This document shows, piece by piece, positions 15,861 to 24,098 of a stretch of 46,558 bases of DNA. How positions within the stretch are numbered: the first letter of the stretch is position 1; each line of letters starts with the position of its first letter. A program made the position numbers and the translations under genes. The notes beneath the pieces are model-generated. The model ran no database searches, was not told where the DNA came from, and worked only from the letters and a program-made list of their open reading frames with translations. The stretch is taken from assembly GCA_015233155.1 (NCBI GenBank), contig JADFYG010000051.1:1-46558 (forward strand), in the 5' to 3' direction. This DNA comes from Candidatus Rifleibacteriota bacterium. Lineage in GTDB: Bacteria; Muiribacteriota; Ozemobacteria; Ozemobacterales; Ozemobacteraceae.

Positions 15861-15994
15861 AGCAAATTCCCTTCATCATTTCTTATTTTTCAATCATCTC
15901 AGTGGTAGATTGCAGAACAAAACGCGAGATTAAATATTTCTGGAGCCAGCAAGTTTTGCCTCTCGCCTGAAGTATCAGAGTGCCTGCGAACCTT

Positions 15995-17581
15995 TCATTT
16001 CGTCAGAGTATTGTCGGCCGGTTGAACAAAGCGGCCGGATAATACCGGCTTTTTCCCGTTTTGTGAGGCTTTTATCGCTTCGGTGAGGTCTGCGAGCCAG
16101 GCTTCGACGATCTTCCGCGCGCGTTCGCTCAGAGGCGCATTTGATACGCCTGTCGCCTGGATAATGACCGGCAGATCATACTCCCATCTTATTGCAATGG
16201 TCGCCTGCTCATCGATAAAATCTCCGTGAAATATTTTAACCTTGCCTGAAGCGGCTTCACCGGCATAACTCGCGACGCAGTGACACATTCTCTCTGACTC
16301 TTTTCTAAGCTGAGACCCGTTGCTGATAAAGCTGATCTCACCGTGTTCAGATTTCCATAGCCTCAGCGTCGCTATAAGCCCGGGCGCGAATACCAATACT
16401 TCCAGTTGCTGAGCTTCAAGATATCGCTGTCTTTGATGCCAGGCTCTGCTATCGCCGATCAGTCGCTCCAGACTGGTCGCGCGTTTGGGAAATCTCGCAG
16501 TTGCCATAATGTAGTCGATGATTTCCGAAAGCTGTATATTGGGCCAGGCGTGCCTGACACATTCGTCCGGGTTTATCCGGAGCATTGTTATGATCGAAGG
16601 AGTGTGACGTGACACGAAAGAGAAGAATCCGTTTCTCTTAGATCCGGGAAGCCGACCTGCAACAGATTTTGCATATGCCTGCAGGAGATACCATTTGAGG
16701 TTTTCAGTCGGGTCATCCGGAACATCCTCGATGACAACCTGACCGACAGGCTGTGCCCAAAGCAGGTCAGCCGGTATCAGTGGTCCTGCACAAGCGATAC
16801 GGGTGCGCTGATGTTTGTGTAAATCTGTTTCTGACTCAGAAAATCGTGCCCAGAGGTTGACGGCCTTATTCAGGATGCGCCCGAGACGGACGCCGGAGAC
16901 AATCATCGCCAGGAGTTCGTCCAACGCATGCTTGTCTCTTGTTCCTATGCCTCTTGCGATGATAAGTATTCCAGGGCAAGTGGTCGCCAGTTGAGCAATC
17001 CGGCCGGTCTGATCATTCGCGGTCATCTCATAAATTTCCCAGCGAGCGCATTTATCGTTCGGAAATCGCGATATTGCATCACAGGCATGAGGAACGAGCA
17101 GACCGGCGATATGCCGCTGAATGATCCGTAGTGCCCCATCAATTGCATCGAGAACACTCTGCTTTCTCTTCATGTTATGACAGGCTGGAGCAATATTTGC
17201 GAGATATTTCGGAAAAGCCTCCAGAAGCGCGTCCAATGGGCCGTTCATCGCCTCTTTCGGATTGAATGTATGCCACAAATCAGCGGTTACCCGTGCCCGA
17301 ATATATACAGGCGGACGTACATTCAGTTCGAGCAAAGGCCAGTATGCTGCCCGCTCCTGTAATCCGTTTTTTATTCGCTTTCGTCCGATTAGTCTCACAC
17401 GGACACCGCGTTCGTGCAGATCCACTATGAGAAGATGTCTGCCGGGGCCATCGATACTGACTGTCAGGCTCCGACAGGATGATTGGTCAGGCATGGGATG
17501 TGTCTGAACCAAAATCGGCGGCTGAAGATTCCGGAAAACGCAGATAGAGTCTTTCGATTGTCTGTCGCTTGATTCCGCCAT
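15995..17581 (-). CDS. PcfJ-domain protein
   Basis: The 528-residue protein carries in its last third the PcfJ block: SNGSQLRKESERMCHCVASY, then FIDEQATIAIRWEY and an end with SERARKIVEAWL. PcfJ domains are frequent on plasmids, phages and integrative elements. Their biochemical role is not established, although the conserved His/Cys pair (MCHCV, usually MHHCV) suggests an enzyme or metal site. The N-terminal two thirds are mostly alpha helical with no motif I know. ATG 17581 is chosen because GGAG lies just before it. The gene ends a minus-strand series with the DnaB-like and FYSQSF genes. Confidence 0.75.
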   Translation of the reverse strand: MAESSDRQSKDSICVFRNLQPPILVQTHPMPDQSSCRSLTVSIDGPGRHLLIVDLHERGVRVRLIGRKRIKNGLQERAAYWPLLELNVRPPVYIRARVTADLWHTFNPKEAMNGPLDALLEAFPKYLANIAPACHNMKRKQSVLDAIDGALRIIQRHIAGLLVPHACDAISRFPNDKCARWEIYEMTANDQTGRIAQLATTCPGILIIARGIGTRDKHALDELLAMIVSGVRLGRILNKAVNLWARFSESETDLHKHQRTRIACAGPLIPADLLWAQPVGQVVIEDVPDDPTENLKWYLLQAYAKSVAGRLPGSKRNGFFSFVSRHTPSIITMLRINPDECVRHAWPNIQLSEIIDYIMATARFPKRATSLERLIGDSRAWHQRQRYLEAQQLEVLVFAPGLIATLRLWKSEHGEISFISNGSQLRKESERMCHCVASYAGEAASGKVKIFHGDFIDEQATIAIRWEYDLPVIIQATGVSNAPLSERARKIVEAWLADLTEAIKASQNGKKPVLSGRFVQPADNTLTK

Positions 17582-17669
17582 TGCCTTTTCTCCATTCACG
17601 TGAATATCAGCCGTAAACGTCGTCTGTATGATCTGTCTCGAGGTTGTCGAAACGTGCGATCTTCTTACG

Positions 17670-18404
17670 CTAAGCGCACATCTTCAGATCCTTTATCAAG
17701 CGATCCAGCGATTCGGCATTGCATCCGCCCGGAGCCAGATGTCTTAACATGTCGAGATATTCTCTTCCGCCAACCTCGCCCATTGTGTTGCCGGAAAAGA
17801 GAACCTGGCTCAGTGGTTCTCCGGTGCGTTGCCCTTCGATAAAACCCTCGAAAATGAGACGATGACGTCGATCTCTGAAATCAGCGGGTTTCACTCCTTC
17901 CAGAAGCTGTTTCGAGAAATCAGGAAAGCTTTGTGCAATCGCCAGAATAAGTGGTTCGATATGTTCCGGCATCGGTGGAAGAGGAGGGCGAAGGGAATCC
18001 CGGGAAACAAGAAATACCTGCAGAATAATGTATTCATGCGGAAAATCGTTCTTACAGCCTATACCTGAATTGATCTTTGTACCTGCCGGGAAACGCTCGC
18101 AAAGGATCGCACGGCAATCGTGACGCAGATTCTCTGACTGTTCCGGAGCTGACGTATTACAGATGCACCATACGCCGCCACCCTCAACATTGGATCCGTC
18201 ATAGCGGGATAACAGGAGCCTGAATTCCCCGGCGGTGCGCACGCCCCAGGCATAGGACCCGACCGATTTTTCATGCGAAAACAAGCCTCGAAAAAACTCC
18301 GGTAAAAGCATACCTCTGATCTCCGAATACCCGCGTTCAATACAACTGCCATCATTGGCTTTCCCAAAGTGATAATGATTCTGACCCTCGTCGAATCGCC
18401 TCAT
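17670..18404 (-). CDS. DnaB-N-like protein, paralogue of the 618-residue GTPase fusion
   Basis: The 244-residue protein has a C-terminal part (about 140-244) that follows the DnaB helicase N-terminal domain: PPMPEHIEPLILAIAQSFPD, then KPADFRDRRHRLIFEGFI and GGREYLDMLRHLAP. The upstream part aligns with the middle of the 618-residue protein (IRGMLLPEFFRGLF / ISGFLPPDLFRDLL, EYIILQVFLVSRD / DYIVMTAFLTSRD). It lacks that protein's GTPase domain and has no helicase domain. It may contact replisome partners through the DnaB-N fold or act as a dominant regulator. GGAGG precedes ATG 18404. A relic of a paralogous tail lies just upstream. Confidence 0.72.
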   Translation of the reverse strand: MRRFDEGQNHYHFGKANDGSCIERGYSEIRGMLLPEFFRGLFSHEKSVGSYAWGVRTAGEFRLLLSRYDGSNVEGGGVWCICNTSAPEQSENLRHDCRAILCERFPAGTKINSGIGCKNDFPHEYIILQVFLVSRDSLRPPLPPMPEHIEPLILAIAQSFPDFSKQLLEGVKPADFRDRRHRLIFEGFIEGQRTGEPLSQVLFSGNTMGEVGGREYLDMLRHLAPGGCNAESLDRLIKDLKMCA

Positions 18405-18429
18405 AGATGACCTCCGCAGTCATTTCGTT

Positions 18430-18496
18430 TCAGTTCAGGAAGTTCCCGGATAGGCATCTGAACATATTCACTACTGCTCTTAATAGGATTAGTTTC
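18430..18496 (-). pseudogene. Relic of the C-terminal tail of a GTPase/DnaB-N-like gene
   Basis: These 67 bases are about 80% identical to 19200-19266, the end of the 618-residue gene. On the minus strand they encode ETNPIKSSSEYVQMPIRELP, against DTNPINNSSEYVQMLIRELL in the intact gene. The relic starts inside the last codons of the FYSQSF gene and runs up to the 244-residue gene. It marks a past tandem duplication or recombination that left a tail without its body. Confidence 0.65.
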
Positions 18497-19052
18497 CTGC
18501 AATCTTCAGATCATCGAACGCCATTAACCATTCGATTTGCCTCAGAGACACTGAGTGAGACTTGGGTTCAATTTCAGAGAGCCTTTTTAGAGCGTCATGG
18601 AATCTTTGTTCATCAGGCCAGAACAACTCGAAAATCGTCATCCAGCTTGACGGGCAGGGAAACCTCGATGGTGGTTCCTGGTCCCTGGAAGATTCGACCG
18701 CTGCGGTGAGAAAGTGCCTGGTGTGAAAAAAGGCGTCGACAATCGGCCTTGTATGGAGAACCCATTGATCGTTGTGCTCCACCTTGAATTCTTTGTTGCA
18801 GCCATCTATGACGATTTCCACAAACCATGGATTCAGCATGAATCCCTCGGGTGCCAGCTGTTGTAATAGTTTTACGATTCGCATGGTCAGAGATTGAAGC
18901 TGGTAGACATGGAACGACTGGGAATAGAATCGCTCCACATAATGCATACCGTTCTTTTCCGCTATTTCGAGAAGGCAGGCCATTTCGGAGCGGTGCTTTC
19001 GAAGCTTATCGAGAAACTCCTGACGCGTTGCACCATCAGCATGCCTGAGCAT
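18489..19052 (-). CDS. FYSQSF-family protein of unknown function, copy 1
   Basis: The 187-residue, mainly helical protein is homologous to the product of 31943-32410. Conserved blocks are ERFYSQSFHVYQLQSLTMRI, LLQQLAPEG, LNPWFVEIV, FKVEHNDQWVLHTRPIVDAF and FLTAAVE. I know this kind of protein only as an uncharacterised family seen in several bacterial phyla. The invariant EHN-x2-W and RPI-x-(D/E)-AF-x-H could line a ligand pocket. No membrane segment is present. The ATG at 19052 has a strong AGGAGGT site, although the spacing is long (14 bases). A longer in-frame start exists at 19133 but would swallow the ribosome site. Confidence 0.72.
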   Translation of the reverse strand: MLRHADGATRQEFLDKLRKHRSEMACLLEIAEKNGMHYVERFYSQSFHVYQLQSLTMRIVKLLQQLAPEGFMLNPWFVEIVIDGCNKEFKVEHNDQWVLHTRPIVDAFFHTRHFLTAAVESSRDQEPPSRFPCPSSWMTIFELFWPDEQRFHDALKRLSEIEPKSHSVSLRQIEWLMAFDDLKIAGN

Positions 19053-19185
19053 TGTAAGGATGTTCCACCTCCTTTCCATCATATATTTATTCGCTATTTT
19101 CTTGCTGTAATAAATGCTGCAGCTGTTAAGCAATTTTGTTTTTCGATTTTATTAGGCTTACAACGATGCAAGTTGTTTCTATCAG

Positions 19186-21042
19186 TCAGCTGTTTCTTTT
19201 CAGGGCAAGAAGTTCACGGATAAGCATCTGAACATATTCACTGCTGTTATTGATCGGATTTGTATCGCGCAAGGCGAGGATATATTCTTCGCCGATTGCT
19301 TCCCACAAAGATTTTTTTGTGGAAAGGTAGGCTTCCAGATCGGAAAATTGTGAGGACAGGGATTTTATCTTTTTTTCCCATTCTGCCGGCTCCTCGGGTT
19401 CTCGCTGTAGGAGATTAAAGTGCATAGAAGTTATGGAGACCCATGATTGAGAAGACATGGATTTTATCTTTTCTTCCCATTCCGATGGCTCCTCGGATTC
19501 CTCACGCGGGGTTTCCTCTATGAGAATCGGGGTTGAAGCTGTCCACCAGGAGAACACCTGTCCTTTGATCAAATCTTGGTAGATCATCTTATGTCGCGGG
19601 TCGGAAAAATCCTTCGGGGATAGAGTATCCAGAATCATTTTAGCGGCCTCATGATCGTGAAAAAACATTCCCAGAAGGGTTGGCTCAATATCCCGCGCAT
19701 TCAACCGGAGCGGCGGACCTGAATCATCGCGCGAAGTCAGGAAGGCAGTCATGACAATGTAATCCCTTGAACTCTGCTGGTATGGCTTCATGCCTGAGCC
19801 GTAATAAATCGATGTGGATTCAGTATTCATCTTTTGTCTGAAGGAGTCTGCAACAAGGCGGCTTTTTCGAATGACGCCAGGCTCATCGGAGGAAAACCAG
19901 AGAATAGCATCTGCGACATTACCGAAGGATCGGTCGGCGAAGGCCATGATCAGTTCATCCGATGTGCGTCCCAGCCACGTATAAGTGGTAACGTGCCGGG
20001 AAATAAGCAACAAGTCACGAAAAAGGTCCGGCGGCAGGAAACCGGAAATCGTTCGATAGACAGACCTGTGCTTACCCCATGTTTTATAAGGGACCCCATC
20101 GAGGTGAAAGCCGCTGTCATCATCGATATTGAGCATCGATGGGTCCGAAAGAAACCCGGCTCTGCAAAGAAGCCAGTCGACATCTGTAACGATCAGATTC
20201 GACATGATATTCCGGCCTGAGCATGTCAGACAGAGCTTCAAGCCGCTTGTGACCAGGAATGCCAGGACAGGGCCGAGGTGGATCGTCTCATCTATTTTGG
20301 TGAAAATGACCGCTTCAGGCTTCCAATCGGCAAACACAGTCTGGAGATTCTGAAGATCAGACAACTTGGTTGCAGCCGGAAGAACCAGAATGTTCCTGGT
20401 TTTCCGGAAACATTCATGAACAGTGGTGCCTGCTGAGCACCTATGCAGTTCTTCAGAAATGATCCGGGAGGAAAGATCTACAAATAGATGGTTCCTGAAC
20501 TTGGGCTCTTGTGTGTTCTGATATAGCTCCATCAGTTCTTCGCGCGTTGAAACCGACAGGACGTCGACGACAGTCGAATGCTGACGCGCCAACTTCAGGA
20601 ATTTATCCGCTTCAACCGTAGGATCTTCATCGAGACAGGCAATGGGGCCATTCGATGCATTTGGAAATATTTCATTCCACATCCCGGCCATCTGTAAGAG
20701 AAGTCTGGATTTTCCTGATCCGGATGGACCGACGAGGACAGTTGGTCTATATTTCAGGTTAAGTGGATTGGGCCTATCTGTATCTATCTGAATTCTATGC
20801 CGAAACCACCGATAGACTTCTGATTCCACTTCATTTGCCCGAGGTGATGTCTCCCCCTTGAAAGTGTCAGCAAGGTGAACACAGATCTCATCGACCATCT
20901 TCTCCGGCAGTTCAATTCCAAGAAGTTTTTCACGCATGTCGCAGAGAGTGGCTGATGCTGAACAACACGGCGCGGGCGGAACCCGGCAGACAAATCGCCG
21001 TTTTCCGTGCAGATGTCTCTTTCTTCGTATGACGCGTCGCAT
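19186..21042 (-). CDS. SRP/FlhF-type GTPase fused to a DnaB-N-like domain
   Basis: The 618-residue protein has a basic, Cys-containing start, then a P-loop GPSGSGKS (105-112), a G3-like VDLSSR (188-193, DTAGR in FlhF/Ffh) and the G4 motif FTKIDET (247-253) followed by TCSGRNI. That order is typical of SRP-family GTPases such as FlhF. Residues about 330-450 align with the 244-residue paralogue. Residues about 455-500 follow DnaB-N (IEPTLLGMFFHDHEAAKMIL, KDFSDPRHKMIYQDLI). A helical tail contains WEEKIKSMSSQ and WEKKIKSLSSQ repeats. The fusion is unusual. It may be a nucleotide-gated loader or adaptor for a helicase-like complex. GGAGG precedes ATG 21042. Confidence 0.72.
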   Translation of the reverse strand: MRRVIRRKRHLHGKRRFVCRVPPAPCCSASATLCDMREKLLGIELPEKMVDEICVHLADTFKGETSPRANEVESEVYRWFRHRIQIDTDRPNPLNLKYRPTVLVGPSGSGKSRLLLQMAGMWNEIFPNASNGPIACLDEDPTVEADKFLKLARQHSTVVDVLSVSTREELMELYQNTQEPKFRNHLFVDLSSRIISEELHRCSAGTTVHECFRKTRNILVLPAATKLSDLQNLQTVFADWKPEAVIFTKIDETIHLGPVLAFLVTSGLKLCLTCSGRNIMSNLIVTDVDWLLCRAGFLSDPSMLNIDDDSGFHLDGVPYKTWGKHRSVYRTISGFLPPDLFRDLLLISRHVTTYTWLGRTSDELIMAFADRSFGNVADAILWFSSDEPGVIRKSRLVADSFRQKMNTESTSIYYGSGMKPYQQSSRDYIVMTAFLTSRDDSGPPLRLNARDIEPTLLGMFFHDHEAAKMILDTLSPKDFSDPRHKMIYQDLIKGQVFSWWTASTPILIEETPREESEEPSEWEEKIKSMSSQSWVSITSMHFNLLQREPEEPAEWEKKIKSLSSQFSDLEAYLSTKKSLWEAIGEEYILALRDTNPINNSSEYVQMLIRELLALKRNS

Positions 21043-21160
21043 ATAACGCCTCCATAGAATTATTTAGCGGAGCCGAGGAGAGTTCTACGTAAATTTAAAT
21101 TCACATCGATGAATCAGATCGTGGCTGCGCACGACCTATTCTTATATATTCGGAGATATC

Positions 21161-21796
21161 TCAAATTGAATTTGCCAGTCTTTCAACATTCTTTTTCTCT
21201 TTGGGCTCCAACTCTTTCGGAATGACAATCATTTTTATGTCTTTCGAAACTATTGGCCGAAATACTCTCGCTTCAAAATAACAACCAATCATTCGAGGAT
21301 AGTATGCTTTCTTTTGAACTGCCCAAGCCATCTTGTTCCAATAGTATCGTTGGAGAGCTATAAGTATGTCGAAATGACGTTCGGTTAAAGAATGAAATCT
21401 CAAAAATCTATTTTTTGGACGATTTTTTTGGGTGGAGAGCTTGTAAGCCAAATTTTTCACATCTCCATTAAAGATAATCGTCTCGTCTTTAATTTTTTCA
21501 ATATCCAGGAACAAACAAATACTACCAAAATTTCCGGCAAAATCGCATGAGAAATCCCTTGATTTGACAAATGCGGAGACAAATTTGGTTGAATTAGGAA
21601 TTTTCATCAAGTCGTAAAGTTTCTCGATATTGTCACGACAATGTTCTTTTGATAAAGCATCCTCATCTTTTGCCCAAAACTGGCACCCGAACCTTTTTTG
21701 AACAAGAAATTTAACCTCATAAGGTTCGATATGTGTAACTATTTGAAATGACCTTGCTGAGGACTCTGGTGTTATATATTGGATGGGAATCGGCAT
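21161..21796 (-). CDS. Hypothetical protein, AT-rich insert
   Basis: I do not recognise this 211-residue protein. It has an FVSAFVKSRDF segment followed by SICLFLDIEKI near the middle, and a basic C-terminal half (TERHFDILIALQRYYWNK, KELEPKEKKNVERL). There is no membrane segment. Base composition is clearly more AT-rich than the flanking operon genes, like the HrgA-like genes, so it is probably acquired cargo. AAGGAG precedes ATG 21796 at about ten bases. The 474 bp upstream (21797-22270) hold no convincing gene. Confidence 0.6.
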   Translation of the reverse strand: MPIPIQYITPESSARSFQIVTHIEPYEVKFLVQKRFGCQFWAKDEDALSKEHCRDNIEKLYDLMKIPNSTKFVSAFVKSRDFSCDFAGNFGSICLFLDIEKIKDETIIFNGDVKNLAYKLSTQKNRPKNRFLRFHSLTERHFDILIALQRYYWNKMAWAVQKKAYYPRMIGCYFEARVFRPIVSKDIKMIVIPKELEPKEKKNVERLANSI

Positions 21797-22270
21797 TACG
21801 GTGGTTCTCCTTTTACCCTAAACGTGCCTTCAAGCTTAAAGCAACTTTTGTGCCAGGCAATGATAAATGTCGCGCCAGCTTGGAATCAGTCTGCTGAAAC
21901 ACTGTCACACCAGTATCCTGAAACCTCGTCAGTGGATTGAATCGATCCCGATTTCAGAATTTGATATTATTTCAATTTATGATGTTCGTGATGAAGCGAG
22001 ATCAGCTTTGCCAATGACCGGCTTCCTGTGCTGGATATGCGTGAATAATCAACCCACTGTTATATTCTTCGCGAAGAAGCATTTATCGCAATAAATAATA
22101 GAAATCGGAGTCGGTTCGGCGAAAGAATGCGTTGTCTCTCATGGAGAATCTTCCAGCCTGCCAGGCGGTAGTCAGCCGTGAGAAATATGATTGCTAATCA
22201 GACTTTGTATTCTGGAAGGACAGGCCTATTTCCGGAAATATCGAAAAGTTATTTGCATTGCAGTAAACAA

Positions 22271-22582
22271 CTACTGTCCGTCGCCTGAATATAATGCGAC
22301 CTGACAACGGCCCGATTCATTGTATATCCTGAGAAAGTCTTTTGGCTTCAGTATTTTGATGCCCATATAGTTTTCAATTTCTAGCAAATCATGATTACCC
22401 GAAACAATATAGTCGGCATTTAATGCTATAGCGCACTCGATAAATTTGTCGTCATCCGGATCATTCTTGACGATGCTTACCTTTTGAGTTTTTGAACAGA
22501 AGATCGGGAAATAGGCTCTTCTGAATAATGCGAGGAGTTTTTCCATCTTCTCCTGAAGTCCCGGAAATTTTCCCTTACTCAT
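22271..22582 (-). CDS. PIN-domain protein, N-terminally truncated
   Basis: The 103-residue product contains the second half of a PIN domain: VKNDPDDDKFIECAIALNAD, then YIVSGNHDLLEI and IKILKPKDFL. These carry the conserved middle and last acidic residues. The first half, with the strand bearing the first catalytic Asp (D-T-N), is missing. Full PIN toxins have about 130-140 residues. A strong GGGAGGAG site precedes ATG 22582, so the short form is probably translated. It starts 48 bp after the MetK-like gene. Without the first Asp it is unlikely to be an active RNase, and it may be a relic or a binding-only form. Confidence 0.7.
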   Translation of the reverse strand: MSKGKFPGLQEKMEKLLALFRRAYFPIFCSKTQKVSIVKNDPDDDKFIECAIALNADYIVSGNHDLLEIENYMGIKILKPKDFLRIYNESGRCQVALYSGDGQ

Positions 22583-22630
22583 ATTTTCTCCTCCCTGTTA
22601 AATGTAATAACTTTTCAGCCGCATGATGAG

Positions 22631-23707
22631 CTATTCACGATTCCATGGCAATGCACGATCGAAGAAGTGAACTCCGCGACCGATATCCGCAGTGATCAGA
22701 TTCGCCGGATAACGCCTCACCATTTCCGCATGATTGAAGAAGGTTTTTGGCGGCCGACTGCATCTTCCCATCGCTTCTATGGAAATATCCAGCGGATCAG
22801 GCCGATTCGGCGCATACGCCAGCCCGACGCGACACTCCTTCGCCCCCGACGATACTGCGAGTACTGCGGCATGTCTAGCGGCATACGCGCCGATCCGATC
22901 AATGTGCGACAGATGTTTGCCCGAGAGGGCCCCGCCGCCGATCGCAATGCGAGGACCATAGAAATCCATGACCAGCTTGCGGCCTGTCTGCCCGTTGTCC
23001 CCGTCACTGCCGCCGTTCAGCAGAGGGCCATTCGGATTGATCATGAGATCGATCTCCGGCCATTTAGAACACCAACGACCATCCTTATCCTGCAAAGCCG
23101 AGTAACATTCGTGCAGATCTTTGACGATAGCCTCGTTTACGGCCATGAACTCAACATTCTCCCGCTGTTGAAGAGTGACGAGGATATGCTCCAGACTCCA
23201 GCCGGCGGAGTCTTCCCGCAAACGGACCATCAGCTTGCCATCCGGGCCATGAGTTCGAAGATGGCCACTGCGGCATGATTCCGTAAGTTTGTCGCGAAAC
23301 AGGTGGGCGAGAAAATGTTCCGGCGTAAGATAATTCGTAGCCGCGTCGTATCCGGCCCAGCCGATGACAATGCTCTGGTCATTCACTTTCTCCGACCATT
23401 GAACAGGGTCGCCGACGAGTTGACACACGGTGTTTTCTATCTGATACTTCCCGGCATCGATATGATTTCCGCCGGTATAACCAATCGCATTTCCGGTTTC
23501 AACGACGATTTCCTGAAGCGTTCGGGACAGCGAGCGGCGAGTGCAGATCCCGCCGGAAAGCCAGATACGATCTGACCAGACTGAGACTTCGACTTGTCCG
23601 TAAGCGTCGTTATCGATTTTATGACACTCTGCAATGATGGCGTCGGCGATCTGATCGCAGAACTTGTCCGGATGCCCTGGCAAAACCATTTCATTTACTC
23701 GTATCAT
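22631..23707 (-). CDS. Divergent S-adenosylmethionine synthetase (MetK-like)
   Basis: The 358-residue protein contains most MetK landmarks: GHPDKFCDQIADA near the start, NPNGPLLNGGSDGDNGQTGRK (the NP-x-G-x-F-x2-GGP-x-GD-x-GLTGRK block, altered), DFYGPRIAIGGGALSGKHLS and DRIGAYAARHAAV. The usual GAGDQG loop reads KVNDQS, and the protein is shorter than the normal 385-400 residues. It should bind ATP and perhaps methionine, but the changed loops suggest a different or regulated activity. It lies in the MoxR/vWA minus-strand series rather than with methionine genes. ATG 23707 is preferred; a TTG nine bases upstream is possible. Confidence 0.85.
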   Translation of the reverse strand: MIRVNEMVLPGHPDKFCDQIADAIIAECHKIDNDAYGQVEVSVWSDRIWLSGGICTRRSLSRTLQEIVVETGNAIGYTGGNHIDAGKYQIENTVCQLVGDPVQWSEKVNDQSIVIGWAGYDAATNYLTPEHFLAHLFRDKLTESCRSGHLRTHGPDGKLMVRLREDSAGWSLEHILVTLQQRENVEFMAVNEAIVKDLHECYSALQDKDGRWCSKWPEIDLMINPNGPLLNGGSDGDNGQTGRKLVMDFYGPRIAIGGGALSGKHLSHIDRIGAYAARHAAVLAVSSGAKECRVGLAYAPNRPDPLDISIEAMGRCSRPPKTFFNHAEMVRRYPANLITADIGRGVHFFDRALPWNRE

Positions 23708-23769
23708 GTCTGACAACGCCCTTGTTTACCAGCATCATTACAGTAATTTCTCCTGTAGCGTGTATGACA

Positions 23770-24058
23770 TCACTTGTCATAAAAGGAATCCTTCAAACCT
23801 GGATGTTGTGCCACGAACTCCTCCACTTTTTTTACCAGCTTTTTATTAGAATATTTCTTAATAAACTCTTCAGGAGTCATTTTTACCAACTCAGGGATTG
23901 GATTCTTCAAATCTGGATGTTGTGCCTCAAACTCCCTTATTTTCTTAATCAATTCTTCAGAAGAATACCTTTCAATAAACTCGTCACAAGTTATTTTTTT
24001 CCAAAGCAGCAATCTCACTTATAATCCATAAATCAGCCAATTCAATCTCTTTAGGCAT
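23770..24058 (-). pseudogene. Helical-repeat protein with a frameshift at an A7 run
   Basis: ATG 24058, preceded by AAGGA, opens a frame MPKEIELADLWIISEIAALE that soon ends at TGA. A second frame, overlapping it at a run of seven A (23994-24000), continues with two related 37-residue units: EFIERYSSEELIKKIREFEA and EFIKKYSNKKLVKKVEEFVA, each followed by QHP-(D/G)-LK. Removing one A joins both frames into a protein of about 95 residues. So this is either a gene broken by an indel or a slippage-controlled gene. A GTG at 24018 could start the second frame alone. Function unknown. It sits between metK and the vWA gene. Confidence 0.55.
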
Positions 24059-24098
24059 ATATAAAATCCTTCATTTCTTGCCTCTTCAAATCATTAAA

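Noticed and set aside
21867..22094. 75-codon plus-strand frame between cargo genes
   Set aside because: It has no ribosome site, stands alone on the opposite strand to its neighbours and matches nothing known.
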